Shown here piece after piece: positions 11,396-22,189 of a stretch of DNA of 64,000 bases; the stretch's first letter is position 1, and every line of letters starts with the position of its first letter. Origin of the DNA: Patagioenas fasciata. Its lineage: Eukaryota > Chordata > Aves > Columbiformes > Columbidae. The notes beneath the pieces were generated by a model, which saw only the letters and a program-made list of their open reading frames with translations, ran no database searches and was not told where the DNA came from. The position numbers and the translations under genes were made by a program. Where the stretch lies: contig NC_092520.1 of assembly GCF_037038585.1 (NCBI RefSeq), forward strand, positions 525,001 through 589,000. The letters run 5' to 3'.

Positions 11396-11399
11396 TCAG

Positions 11400-12100
11400 T
11401 GTGCTCAGCAGGATCCCAAACCCCACAACGCTGTGATCTCTGCAGCCACGGTATCGCTGACCGAGGCACTACCAAGCAGGTTTTCCTGATTTGTAAGCAG
11501 CACGCCCAGCAGTTCGTGGTTGGCACATCTAACTTTTGTGCGAGGAAGCCGTCCACTATGTGTTCCAGGAACTTGATGGATGACACGTGAGCTGCTATGT
11601 TGTTCTTCCAGCACATGTCTGGGTAGCTGAAGTCGCCCATCAGAACCAGGTTGTGTTGCCCCAGAGCTTGCCCAAGTGATTCAAACCTCGCTTCGTCAGC
11701 CTTTATCATCTTGCTTTGGAGGTTGGTGGCAGATGCTTACTGTGAGATCACACTTGGAGATGACCCCTTGGATCTTGACCCAGAGACACTCGATAGGGCT
11801 TCCACAATTGCCATAGTCATCTTCTATAGGTTCTGCTGAACATAGAGTGTGACGACTCCTCCTCTTCTTCCCTGCCTGTCCTTATGAAGCAGGTTATCAC
11901 CATCGATCGTGATCCTACAGTCATATGAGTCATCCCACCCTGTTCCAGTTATTCCTATAATATCATAACTTTCTGACAGTGCACAGAGCTCCAGTTCCTC
12001 CTGTTTTTTTCCCCAGGCTGTGTGTGTTTCTATACGTACACTTAAGGGGGTTGATCTCCTGGTTCTCCCCGTGGGAGGCAGCTGAGGAACATCTGTCACT
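11400..12100 (-). mobile_element. CR1 ORF2 endonuclease-region fragment (minus)
   Basis: Reverse-strand translation shows degenerate LINE apurinic-endonuclease motifs. SYDIIGITGTGWDDSYD stands where CR1 has YDI..ITETWWDDSH, followed by DRQGRRGGVVTLYV and then LVLMGDFSYPDMCWK (family form GDFNLPDICW). FLEHIVDGFLAQ follows. Frames are broken between these blocks, and the catalytic-type Glu of ITET is Gly. This is an inactive internal piece rather than a 3' end, which is unusual among the copies here. Confidence 0.85.
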
Positions 12101-12810
12101 GCTCTGGTTGGCCTGGCCTATTCCCCAGTTGGCTGCAATCTCTAAAAATACCCATTGCTGGGCTTAGTGCAGGATAAGCCTGTGGCTTTTGGCCTGGCTG
12201 GCTTGTTTGGAGCTCATACTAATCCGTGGTCTGTTTGAGCCTCAAAATCGGTTGCTAATGAGGAGCAGGTTAGCGTGGGTGCAGTGAGGGGGTGGGTTGC
12301 TCACAGTGAGAGCGGAGCTGCAATCCTGCCCTCTGGTTTGTGGTCAGCGTTCTAAATGGCAGCAAAAAAGTCTGGAGAGGAGGGAGACAGAACAGGCGTA
12401 TTATACAAGCGCTGGAGAAAATACTCGATCCATGAAGGGTGCAAAACATTAATTTTTAAAGAGCTGTAGAGGCACCTTCATTGCAGGGTGGAGGTCTCAG
12501 GAGGAAACATCTGATGCTGAGGATCATTGTAGTGCCCTTGAGAAGGATGAATTTGAATGAACGGAAAATGAAGCCAGACGTATTCTGATTAGAAATGAAA
12601 GCCTTATTCTGAATAATGAGAATAATTAACTGCTGCGAGGAGCTCATGAGAGCAACAGCAGGTTTTCCAACAGTGACTACACCCATATAGACGTATGCCC
12701 ATGTGCAGAATGGAAGTTATTTGGTACAAAGTTGTTTTCTCAGTGAAATATTTGGATTCCAGAGTGGTACAGGACCAAGAAGCCGCCTGCATGCCTGTTT
12801 CAGCCTCCAG
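12101..12810. other. Intergenic, no gene recognised
   Basis: AT-moderate sequence with short frames only; no domain or repeat recognised. Confidence 0.5.
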
Positions 12811-12814
12811 CTCT

Positions 12815-12980
12815 ACGTGAGCGGTGGTCGCAGCCCCAACCTGACAGTGTTCAAGAAGAGACTGGACAACGTCCTCAGACACAGGGTGACCTGTGGGGTG
12901 TCACTGCAGGGACAGCAGGTGGAACCGATGATCCTGTGGGTCCCTCCAGCTCAGGGCATTCCATGATTCTGTGATTCTAG
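12815..12980 (+). mobile_element. CR1-type 3' fragment
   Basis: 'ctgacagtgttcaagaagag', then 'tgggtccctccagctcaggg' and the tail 'cattccatgattctgtgatt'. This is a different CR1 subfamily from the abundant ones; its inverted relative is at 7712-7805. Confidence 0.8.
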
Positions 12981-13600
12981 AATGCCCCAAGTTGTGTCAA
13001 TCTGACCTGGGGGCTGCAAGGTGCTCCTCACCAAATCCTGTTGTGGAGGGACTCTGACCCTGTGAACTGCCATGAGTACCAGAGGGAAAACATTAAAAAT
13101 AAAATTAATTGCCTGTATCTTCTAGTATAGAGGTATATGTATATGTTAATGTTGTATAAAGGGATGTAGAATGCTGTCGTTACACTCTGGCAGTGTTTAA
13201 ATCCTACTCAAATGACCATGTTGTGTTTTTTTGTGCCCAGAGGAAAAGGAGTTAGGGAGGCAAATGGAAGAAGTTCTGGTGAATAATGAGCTGGGTAACC
13301 AGGAGCATTTTGGGCTTGCAGAATGTCATTCACCAAACCAAGTGGAAGTATTTTAGCAGCATGTTTGGAGCCATTTCTGCGTGGTGACAGAAAATATGGT
13401 CAAGGGATGAGGGGCACAAGGAGTGTTCTCCTCTGCCCTTCCAGTTGCAGGGAGCGATGAGGCAATGCACAGGAGAACCCAGCAGATCAATACGTGGCTG
13501 GGAGACCAGTGTCACCAGCAGAATTGGTTTTGTTTTGGTCTATTTTTGGCTCATGGGTCAATTTACATCACACCAGGCCTGCTGGTGACAAAGGGGACGC
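12981..13600. other. Intergenic, AT-rich
   Basis: Contains an AATAAAATTAATT-like stretch near 13100 and otherwise nothing recognisable. Confidence 0.5.
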
Positions 13601-13604
13601 TCCC

Positions 13605-13990
13605 CTAAGGGACGCCGCTTGTCACCGGTGTCCATCCAGACCTTGGGCCGTTGACCACTACCCTCTGGGTGTGATTGTCCAACCAGTTCCTCATCCACCA
13701 AACAGTCCACCCATCAAATCCATGTCTCTCCAGTTTAAAGAGAAGGATGTCATGGGGGACTGTGTCAGAGTCTTTAGAGAAGCCCACGCAGATGTCATCC
13801 ATAGCCACCATGGTTGATGCTGTTTGCGGGCTCTGGGTGATGCCAAAAACTCTGCAGATATTGCAGGCACCAGCTCTGGGTCTGGCAAATTGCCCCCATT
13901 GGTATGAACGATGTCTGAGGAGGAACAGCAGCATCTGAACACGCTGTACATGTGGCTCCGGGGACAGTGTCCAATCCTCACAAGCTCCAG
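13605..13990 (-). mobile_element. CR1 reverse-transcriptase fragment (minus)
   Basis: The reverse strand encodes [20 protein letters not shown] followed by [20 protein letters not shown], then [19 protein letters not shown]. This is the CR1 reverse-transcriptase segment around the family motif [14 protein letters not shown]. It is open for 130 codons but truncated before the catalytic YADD box. Order and orientation relative to the endonuclease piece at 11.4-12.1 kb show these are separate insertions. Confidence 0.92.
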
Positions 13991-13997
13991 AAATCAA

Positions 13998-14995
13998 ATT
14001 CCAGGAAGAACTGGAGCTACTCAGGTTAATGACCGTCCTTACTGGGGAAGGAAGTGTTAGCGTGATTGGGAGTCCATCCTTCTGATTTTCGTCCCAGATT
14101 TCTTTATCTCCAGAGTCGTTAGAGGAGAAGCACTACCCGGGCACACATTGATACAGGCATCAGAAATAAATCTGGGCTGCAAATGGGAAAGAGACTCAAC
14201 AAACAGCAACAATAGTGATCAGAGCCACCATCGCTGTATTTAGCACCATTTTTCCCATCGCTTCTCAGTGAGCTGGGTAAGAGGGCTGTGGAGTCACCAA
14301 GCAGAGGGACCAGTGTCCCATGGAGGGGGAAGAGAGCACCTGGCATCAGTGCAGAGGCAGGGGCCTGCGTGCCAGTGCATTTTGTCCAAATAAATACTTG
14401 CGGGGGAGCTCTTTGTTGCTGCGAGCGAGTGCTGGGGCTCTGGAATCGCTCTTCTCCCTGCATGCTGTCTGGAAACAGAAACTGTACCGTGTCCTGTGGG
14501 GAGTTACCGTGTGGTGTGATTACCTGGCATGAAATAAGCACTCTGCAACCGGATCAGACGGTTTTTGATTGAAGGAGAAACTTTTGTAGTTTGGAAGGTG
14601 AATATTGACATCAAATAACCTGAAAGCTATGAAGAAAAGGCTAAACAAATTAAGCTGTTCTGCTGTGCACCTGGATTTTTGTATTGGCTCCATGAAAGTC
14701 ATCTTTGAATTTTGCAGGTGCAGAAATTCAGCACCAACCTGGGACTGTGAAAATTTTTTCCGAGTGTCACATAAACAAGAAATAAAGCATGGGATGCTAA
14801 GACAAATTTACCTCCTTTTGCCTTTGTTTTGAAACAAACATCAACTTTCTCAGCTGGGTGAGGGAGAGAGCTGTCATGGTAATGGAACTGTAGGGTGTTT
14901 GCTCTGTGCACATGGAATTAAATTTAACGGCATCCACAAGGATGGTGCGAAGTGCATCGAAGTTGACATGGGTTGCGTAACCCTTACCTGGGAAC
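13998..14995. other. Intergenic, no gene recognised
   Basis: No coding signal. An AATAAA at about 14390 within 'tccaaataaatacttg' sits in sequence that could be an LTR remnant, but no ends are visible. Confidence 0.45.
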
Positions 14996-14999
14996 ATCT

Positions 15000-15714
15000 G
15001 CACGGGGGGCAGTCCTGGGGATAGAAATGGATGGGGGGATTGAGAGCAGCCCTGCGGAGAAGGACTTGTGGTGCTGGGGGGTGAGAGTTTGGCCATGAGA
15101 CGACCATGTGCACTCGCAGCCCAGAAGCCAATTGTACCTGGGCTGCATCCCCAGCACCGTGAGCAGCAGGTTTGGGGGGGTCCTACCCCTCTGCCCCGCT
15201 CTGTGAGACCCCCCTGCAGTGCTGGTCCAGCTCTGGGTCCTCAGCACAGGACACACATGGAGCTGCTGGAGAGGGGCCAGAGGAGCCCCAGGAATGACCC
15301 GAGGCTGGAACAGCTCTGCTGGGGACAGGTGAGAGAGCTGGGGTGTTCAGCTGGAGAAGAGAAGCTCCAAGGACACCTTAGTGTGGCCTTTCTGGACTTA
15401 AAAGGGGTCCATAAGAAAGATGGGGACAGACTTTTGAGCAGGGCCTGTTGTGACAGGACAAGGGGTGATGGGTTAAACTAAAGGAGGGAGATTCAGGCTG
15501 GATATAAGGAATTGTTGCCCTGAGGGTGGTGAGAGCCTGGCCCAGGTTGGCCAGAGAGGTGGTGGCTGAACCATCCCTGGAGACATCCCAGGCCAGGCTG
15601 GACGGGGCTCTGAGCACCCTGAGCTGGTGAAGATGTCCCTGTCATGGCAGGGGTGGCACTGGGGAGCTGGGAAGGTCCCTTCAACCCAAACCCGTCTGTA
15701 ATTCTGTGATTCTA
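15000..15714 (+). mobile_element. CR1 3' fragment, long copy
   Basis: One of the longest copies. It includes the end of the RT region ('cagccctgcggagaaggact'), then 'gtgcactcgcagcccagaag', then the full 3' region ('ggacacacatggagctgctg', 'tggagacatcccaggccagg') and the tail 'ctgtgattctag'. Confidence 0.93.
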
Positions 15715-16336
15715 GGGCTGACCCTGTGCATGGATGCACTGGCAGCAAACCCACATTGGGACCCAAAGACTGGGGGTTGATGTGACAATTCGAGGTGCTT
15801 CCTGGCAGGAGCGGGGTGTTCGCTGAAGCAGGGGAGCAAGGTCCGGAGCCGGGAGGGTGGGTGCCCAGGAGCTTTGCGGTGGGTTTGGTGATGCTGACCT
15901 GCTGGTCATGTGGGATGGAAATGGTCCTGGAGGCCCCTGAGCCTGGGGGTCCCCACGTTGTGGTTTTCCTCGTGTCCCGGGGACTCGGTTGGGGACCATG
16001 GAGCCGAGGAAGCCTGAGCTTGGCTCCGAGGGCCCTCACTGCTCACTCTGACATCAACCGTGATGTCACAGCACAGGGACGCTGCCTGGCCATTCTATAC
16101 GGGCAGGAGGCCGCAGTGGGACGGGGAACATGGGGGGACTGCTCGGGTGGTGAGCGACTGGAGCAGCTGTGCAACATCTGGCTGTTATGTGCACTGCGGA
16201 GGGAGGTGCTCCTTGTCCCCGTGCCACTGCTCCCTCCTGGCAACTGTCACCATAGCAGGGGTAACTGCCACCCCCCTGTTTCCGCTGCGGCCGTCACCCT
16301 CTGTCACCTCCTGCCAGCACCTCTGCTTTTCAACAG
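15715..16336. other. Upstream region and putative 5' intron of the ubiquilin gene
   Basis: No convincing coding exon. It ends in a pyrimidine-containing tract and CAG ('ctctgcttttcaacag', last base 16336), 30 bases before the ubiquilin start codon, which would suit a 3' splice site for an upstream non-coding exon. CpG content is moderately raised towards 16 kb. Confidence 0.45.
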
Positions 16337-16366
16337 AGCGAGCGCAGTCCTGGTCTCGGAGTCACC

Positions 16367-18136
16367 ATGCCCAGGAGCAAAGGGGCAGCGGAGACTGGTC
16401 AGCCTGTTGTCACCGTGGATTCCTCAAATATCATCAAGGTTACTGTGAAGACCCTCAAACAGAAGGAGCAGTTTGAGGTTGCTCAGAGCAGCACCATCCA
16501 GGAGTTTAAGGAAGAAGTTGCCAAACGTTTCAAAGCATCCCCTGATCTGCTGGTGCTGATATTTGCTGGGAAAGTCCTCAAGGATCAAGACACTTTGAGC
16601 CAGCATGGAGTTCACAGTGGGGTCAACATCCACGTTGTCATCAGGTCCCAGCAGAAACCACAGCATGGCCTGGTAGATCAAGAAAGAGCGACCGCCCTGA
16701 TGCGACCTCCCAGCCGCAGCCATTCCAACTTACTCTACTTGGGAAGCACGGGTCATCTGCAAAACCCAAGCTTAATCCATCACAACTTGTCTGAGCTGTT
16801 GATCTCCAGCCAGGAAATCGTGGCACAGACCATGGAGGACCTCTTGTCCAGGATCCTCGCTTCGGGCCTGGATCTGAACACCATCAACAACAACGCGTTT
16901 CTGCTGGGCTTCCTCCTCGGGGTGACGGGCGCGCATCTCCTGGGCCTGGACTCCACAGACGTGTTGGACTTGGTGAGCAGCATTCAAGAAGAAGAGGTGC
17001 CCCTGCAGAGCTTGGTAAGGGAGATGCAGACCGCCTTGGTGCAGGATGTCCTCGGCAACGCTGACGCTGTCAGGGACATCCTCATGTCCAGCCCTCAGAT
17101 GCGGCAGCTGGCTGAAGAAAATCCCGAGATTGGCCACATTCTCACCCACCCCCAGACTATCAGAGAAATGCTGGAGGCCTCCAGCAGCCCTGCCGTAATG
17201 CAGGAGATGATAAGGAACCATGATGTGGCCATGAACAACCTGGAGAGCATCCCTGGAGGGTTCAGCGCTCTGGAGCAGCTGTACAGGGAGGTTCAGGAGC
17301 CCATCCTGGATGCTGTGCAGATGGGAAACAGCCCCTTTGCTCCCCAGGACCGTAACCCACCCCTGACGGGAGCCAGGCTACCAGCCCACACCGAAAACCG
17401 GAGGCCATTACCCAACCCTTGGGCTCCGCGGTCCAGCGGGGTGAGTGATGACGCAGGTGACTGCGATGGCCAGTTCACCATCAGCAGCACAGGTGACAGT
17501 TTTACCTCGCTGAGCTTGAGCCCTGCGGCAGGGCCGGTGGTGCCCAGCTCGGGGCAGGCTCAGACCATGGTTGAGCAGCTGACAGGAGACCCAGGACTCA
17601 TGCACAACCTGGGGAGCGTGTTAACAAACCCCGACAGCCCCGCGCAAGTGCTGCTGAACAGCGATGAGATACCAGGCGGTGGGAATTCTCCACTTGAAGA
17701 CCAGCAGGTGCAGCAGCTGCCACCGGAGCTGGAGGACGCCGAGATTTCGTCGCTGCTGAGGAACCCGCGGGCGCTGCAGGCGTTGCTGCAAGTCCAGCTG
17801 GGATTACAGACCCTCTCGACAGAGGTACCGGATTTTATACTGAGCTTGCAGGACCCGAGTGTGCAGCTGGATCTGGAAAGCATGGACGACTCTGCACAAA
17901 GCAGCGAGTCTGAGGACGGTGGGGATTTCACGTCAGATGGGGAGCAAGCAGAACATCAGATGGAGATGGATGAGGAGGTGGCACAGGCCAGATTTGGGAG
18001 ACAAATGGAGCAGCTCAGCGCCATGGGCTTCCAGGACCAGAGTGCAAACTTGGAGGCGCTGATTGATGCAGAAGGAGACGTCAGCGCGGCAGCGGAGATG
18101 CTGGCAAAAGCACCATCATCGGACAAGATACCATAA
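16367..18136 (+). CDS. UBQLN3: Ubiquilin, UBQLN3-like (intronless coding region)
   Basis: Shuttle factor of the ubiquilin family: the N-terminal UBL binds the proteasome, STI1 repeats bind hydrophobic clients, and the C-terminal UBA binds ubiquitin. It is cytosolic. UBL spans about residues 22-94 with VKTLKQKEQFEV, FKEEVAKRF and LIFAGKVLKDQDTLSQHG, nearly the family consensus. STI1-type repeats lie near 222-310 (SSPQMRQLAEENPEIGHIL, IPGGFSALEQLY), with a weaker pair at about 425-510. An acidic/serine stretch (SSESEDGGD) precedes a UBA at about 545-585 (QMEQLSAMGF, NLEALIDAEGDVSAAAEML). Length of 589 suits the family. The ATG lies in a good context (gtcaccATGc). The coding region has no intron, as in mammalian UBQLN3 and UBQLNL; human UBQLNL, as I recall it, lacks the UBA, so UBQLN3 is the better match. 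The class I OR neighbourhood supports this. Orthology is inference; a lineage-specific retrocopy of another ubiquilin is the alternative. Mammalian UBQLN3 is testis-biased; expression here is unknown. Confidence 0.9.
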   Translation: MPRSKGAAETGQPVVTVDSSNIIKVTVKTLKQKEQFEVAQSSTIQEFKEEVAKRFKASPDLLVLIFAGKVLKDQDTLSQHGVHSGVNIHVVIRSQQKPQHGLVDQERATALMRPPSRSHSNLLYLGSTGHLQNPSLIHHNLSELLISSQEIVAQTMEDLLSRILASGLDLNTINNNAFLLGFLLGVTGAHLLGLDSTDVLDLVSSIQEEEVPLQSLVREMQTALVQDVLGNADAVRDILMSSPQMRQLAEENPEIGHILTHPQTIREMLEASSSPAVMQEMIRNHDVAMNNLESIPGGFSALEQLYREVQEPILDAVQMGNSPFAPQDRNPPLTGARLPAHTENRRPLPNPWAPRSSGVSDDAGDCDGQFTISSTGDSFTSLSLSPAAGPVVPSSGQAQTMVEQLTGDPGLMHNLGSVLTNPDSPAQVLLNSDEIPGGGNSPLEDQQVQQLPPELEDAEISSLLRNPRALQALLQVQLGLQTLSTEVPDFILSLQDPSVQLDLESMDDSAQSSESEDGGDFTSDGEQAEHQMEMDEEVAQARFGRQMEQLSAMGFQDQSANLEALIDAEGDVSAAAEMLAKAPSSDKIP

Positions 18137-18496
18137 CCGGTGTGTCCACATGGACCGGTTACAGCACCTCACCTCTCAATGGCTGCGTTGCAGTCCCATC
18201 CCGCACTAAAAGCAGCAGGGTGCACGCTAACAAGTTGTGTGCTGTAGCGTTCTTCCGTCCATGGGAATTGATTTGCCCTGGTCCGCAAGGGTGCTGAGGG
18301 GGGGCCTGCCCGGGCGCGGTGCTGCCCTTTGCGGTGCGCCGTGATCCATGTCTGTGTGGGGGTGAAAACCGGCCCAGAAAGGTACTGAAGGGGAAAATAC
18401 GCATTTTTACAGGTTAGGCACTGATACTCAGAGATGCTGCAGACCAGATGATAAATGAGCTTGGCTCCCAATTGGACTCCAAAACAAACAGTGGCA
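18137..18496 (+). other. Ubiquilin 3' flank
   Basis: Presumed 3' UTR and flank of the ubiquilin gene. I see no canonical AATAAA on the + strand before the T-rich tract, so the polyadenylation site is not located. Confidence 0.4.
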
Positions 18497-19058
18497 TAGA
18501 TTCTATTTTATTTTTATTTTTATTTTTATTGTTATTTTTATTTTTTTAATTTTAATTTTAATTTTATTTTTATTTTTAAATTTTAATTTTAAAAATTTTT
18601 TTGTTTCTATTTTAATTTTAATTTTAATTTTAATTTTAATTTTAATTTTTAATTTTTATTTACTTATATCTTTCATTTTTTATTTTAATTTTTAATCTTT
18701 TGTTTTTTATTTTATTTTTATTTTTTATTTTTATTTTTCATTTTTTATTTTTTACTTTTATTTTTTAATTTTAATTTTTTAATTTTTAAAATTTTTATTT
18801 TTTATTTTTGTTTCTATTTTTATTTTTAATTTATTTTATTTTTATTTTTAATTTTAATTTTTTAATTTTTATTTTTATTTTTTGTTTTTATTTTTATTTT
18901 CATTCTTATTTTTCATTTTTCATTCTATTTTATTTTTATTTTTGATTTTAATTTTTAAATTTAAATTTAAATTTTTGTTTTTTATTTTTTAATTTTTATT
19001 TCTTTTTATGTGCTTTTTGTTTTGTTTTGTTTTGTTTTCATTTTCGTTTTCATTTTCA
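18497..19058. repeat. T-rich low-complexity tract (TTTTA-type)
   Basis: About 560 bases made almost only of T runs broken by single A or AA (tattttta, ttaatttt), with rare C or G near 18600-18900. It reads as a decayed TTTTA pentamer-like array, and gives way to 'ttttgttttgttttg' and 'tttcattttc' at its right edge. On the opposite strand it is an A-rich (TAAAA)-type tract. Confidence 0.95.
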
Positions 19059-19486
19059 GTCTGGCCTTGCAAGAAGAGGGGCAGGGAGCACCCGAGCCAC
19101 CTCACTCCTGTCCCTGCCGGCACCAGCCTTTCCTCCAGTGGGCAAGTGCTGTTACGACAGTCAATGTGTCACTTCTGCCACTGCGCCTCCTGCGCGTGTG
19201 GTGTCCCTGAGGGTTATCGTAACAATCAGTGACGGCTGTAAGTCACATTTACATCCCAAATGTATTCACAGTTGGTTTCTACCCGCCTGTTGTTGCACAT
19301 AAGGATTTAATTTCATGCAGCAGTTCAGAGCTTCCCCCGTTAGCAAATCCCGAACCTTTTGTGCTTTGTCCAGTGTTGCACCTGGGACCAGGGGTTCAGG
19401 CATCTTCTCCAGACCCTGAGTGTCTTGGCAAGTCTTGTCCCTTTTTCTTTGCTGTGTGTATGAGGTTGTGAATGGGGTTGCGTCAT
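19059..19486. other. Intergenic, no gene recognised
   Basis: Short frames only, no domain or repeat recognised. Confidence 0.45.
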
Positions 19487-19546
19487 AGGGTTGGACTCGG
19501 TGTTCTGAAAGGTCTTCTCCAATCTAGATGATTCTATGATTCCATG
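19487..19546 (+). mobile_element. Very short CR1 3' end
   Basis: 'agggttggactcggtgttct', then 'ggtcttctccaatctaga' and the tail 'tgattctatgattccat'. A severely 5'-truncated copy of about 60 bases. Confidence 0.8.
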
Positions 19547-20555
19547 GGCAGCTCCACAATGCTCTGCAGAGCCTTGTCTCTAGCACACGAGCTGTGACAG
19601 CTGATCGGGAGCTCCAGGCATTCAGCGCTTTCTGCGGCAGACCTGCCCATGATGTCCCAAACCCACGTCCTGGCCAGCCCTTGTGCCAGGGGAGATGGAG
19701 CAGCTGGCGCTGGCTCTGCTCCTCTGGACCTTCTTCCCTTGTCCCAGCCCTGCCTGGGCCCAACAAGCTCAGGATCAGCCCAGACCCCTTTCCTTTGGCC
19801 CCTCCATCCAGTTTCCCACCACATCCCTCCCTGCTCCTCACCATCCCCTCTGCCTCCGACTCTTCTTGCTGCTCTGGGTTTCCCACTCATTTCTTCTCCA
19901 AGCATTTTCTCTCCCACCATTCTTCCCTGGCAATATGTCCAGTGACAGGTTTTCTACCCGTTTCTTTACTCCACCTGCCCCATTCGTGGTTCTTCAGCCA
20001 TTCTTAAGCCAAATTCAGACTTCTCGTGTCCTATGATGTCTTCTTGTTATTTTGTGTCTTGTTCCCTTTTTCTCACCACACCTTCTTTTTTCCCCTTTTT
20101 GGAGGTGATTGGAGAGTTGGTCCTGGGGAGATGGGTTTGTTCTTCAATAGACTGTGTTCAATAGGTTGGAAAATGTCCCTCTGTCTGGCAGACCCCGTGC
20201 GTGACCATGCAGGTGCCAGCAGCCGTGATTTGCCTGACCCGCTGGGACAAAGCGTTGTCCCCTGGCAGCAGTTGACAAGCTGGTCTGGGTCATGTCCTCT
20301 GTTGACTGATGGACCCTGCCCCATCCCCTCGGCCACAGGGATGTGGTTTATCCGTGGGGTGGTGGTCACGGGTTCGCTGGCGTCTCCGTGCAGCAGCCAC
20401 GGCCTGAGGACCCTGTTGTCTGCACCAGCTCAAGACTTTGCAAACTTCCCCCGTGGTTAAAACTGCCGCTGCTCTCAGCTCCTTCTCTCTTCTCCTTGTC
20501 CGTGGAGGCAGCTGGGCTGACAAACTTCAGCTGTCGTGTCACCAGGGTGTCCCTC
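19547..20555. other. Intergenic, pyrimidine-rich
   Basis: The + strand from about 19730 to 20110 is C/T-rich (many tcc, ttc and ccc runs), which keeps several frames open on both strands without any protein family signal. Confidence 0.45.
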
Positions 20556-20561
20556 ATCCCC

Positions 20562-21115
20562 TCATCCCCTCTGCCCCGCTCCGTGAGACCCCCCTGCAGT
20601 GCTGGTCCAGCTCTGGGTCCTCAGCACAGGACACACATGGAGCTGCTGGAGAGGGGTCAGGGGAGCCCCAGGAATGACCCGAGGCTGGAACAGCTCTGCT
20701 GGGGACAGGTGAGAGAGCTGGGCTGTTCAGCTGGAGAAGAGAAGCTCCGGGGAGACCTTGGTGCGGCCTTTCCGGACTGAAAAGGGGCCCATGAGAAAGA
20801 TGGGGACAGACTTTGAGCAGGGGCTGTTGTGACAGGACAAGGGGTGATGGGTTAAACTAAAGGAGGGAGATCCAGGCTGGACATGAGGGAGAAATTGTTG
20901 CCCTGAGGGTGTTGAGAGCCTGGCCCAGGTTGGGCAGAGAGGTGGTGGCTGAACCATCCCTGGAGACATCCCAGGCCAGGCTGGACGGGGCTCTGAGCAC
21001 CCTGAGCTGGTGAAGATGTCCCTGTCATGGCAGGGGGGGAACTGGGGGAGCTGGGAACATCCCTTCAACACAAAGTCTCCTATGGTTCTCTGGTTCTCTG
21101 ATTCTCTGATTCCTG
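20562..21115 (+). mobile_element. CR1 3' fragment
   Basis: From 'ctctgccccgctccgtgaga' through 'gatgtccctgtcatggcagg' to a tail expanded as 'ggttctctggttctctgatt'. Closely related to 15000-15714 but 5'-truncated. Confidence 0.93.
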
Positions 21116-22185
21116 GCAGCTCTGTTTTTTCAGAGGTGCCTGGGCAGCTGGGTATGTGGGTGCAGCACTGCAGCCTGGCAGGCACAGCGTAGCTGGTGTC
21201 TCGGATGCTCAGCACCCTCCAAATCAGGGACTGATCCATCCCAGGGCGCTGCCAGCTCCGGCACCCAGAGACCATCTTGAGTGCACCGGCCGCAGGTCCT
21301 GGGGAGATGCTCCAGCATCCCTCATACAGACAACTGAGCCTCGTGCCCACCCCGTCCCCGGTCACCTACTCCTGTCCTGGCGCAGGTGGCGGCGGATGAT
21401 CCAGCCACACATCTCCAGCCCAGCCGGACGATGGATGTCACCTCCCCAGTGTCACCATGGCAGCTCTAACCGTGCTGTTCCAGCTCCCAAAGCAGTGATC
21501 CTGCTGCAGCGTCGATCCAGCGTCCTGCAGCTCTCCCCGCTCCTGAGTTCCGCCGCAGTCGGGCATCGCCTCTTATTTTGGGTAGTGATCCCAAATACTG
21601 CAAAGCCTGCAATCCTAAACGAGATTTAGCACGGGGGGGAGTTCTGCGTTGGGGGTTTTATGTGTGTTCAGTGCTGTGCTCCACAGCTGCTCTGGTGGAT
21701 TTATTATTTCTTTTACAGTGAAAGTCCTCCTGTGTTTGTTGAGGTGTGGCTGTGCTGCCGAGCCTGCGACATCCACTGCCTCTGCTTGGGGGCTAATTTC
21801 ATAATTCAGGCTGTGGAAAACAGTTCCTGCAGAATAATGTGTTTCTGATCCCGAGGATGGTGACATTCCTGGGGGATGGGGGGGAGGTGGTCACTGGCTG
21901 ACCTGGCAGCCGGGTCAGTGCTCAGTTCTTCATCCAGGTGGGGCTCCTGAGCCCCAAAATCTGCCTCCCACCCTGCCCAGAGGAGCCCGACACACAGATT
22001 GCTATAGGGAAACTTCCAAATGCCTTTTATTGCGTTAATCACCAAGAGTGTTATGTATCAAGCTCAATAATGTATTCAAAACATGGATTGCTATTTATAC
22101 ATACGTTCCAAGATATCTGCAAAAGTAATTGCATTGAGTTTGTGCGTCTGGGTGCTCGGCACTGTTGATAAGTCAGGCTGCTTTT
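21116..22185. other. Intergenic, no gene recognised
   Basis: No recognisable coding or repeat sequence; the right half is AT-rich. Confidence 0.45.
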
Positions 22186-22189
22186 TTTA

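Noticed and set aside
10674..11489. Open frames of 104-153 codons across the 59-bp array
   Set aside because: Repeat-driven; 59 is not a multiple of 3, so the three frames rotate through the same stop-free unit.
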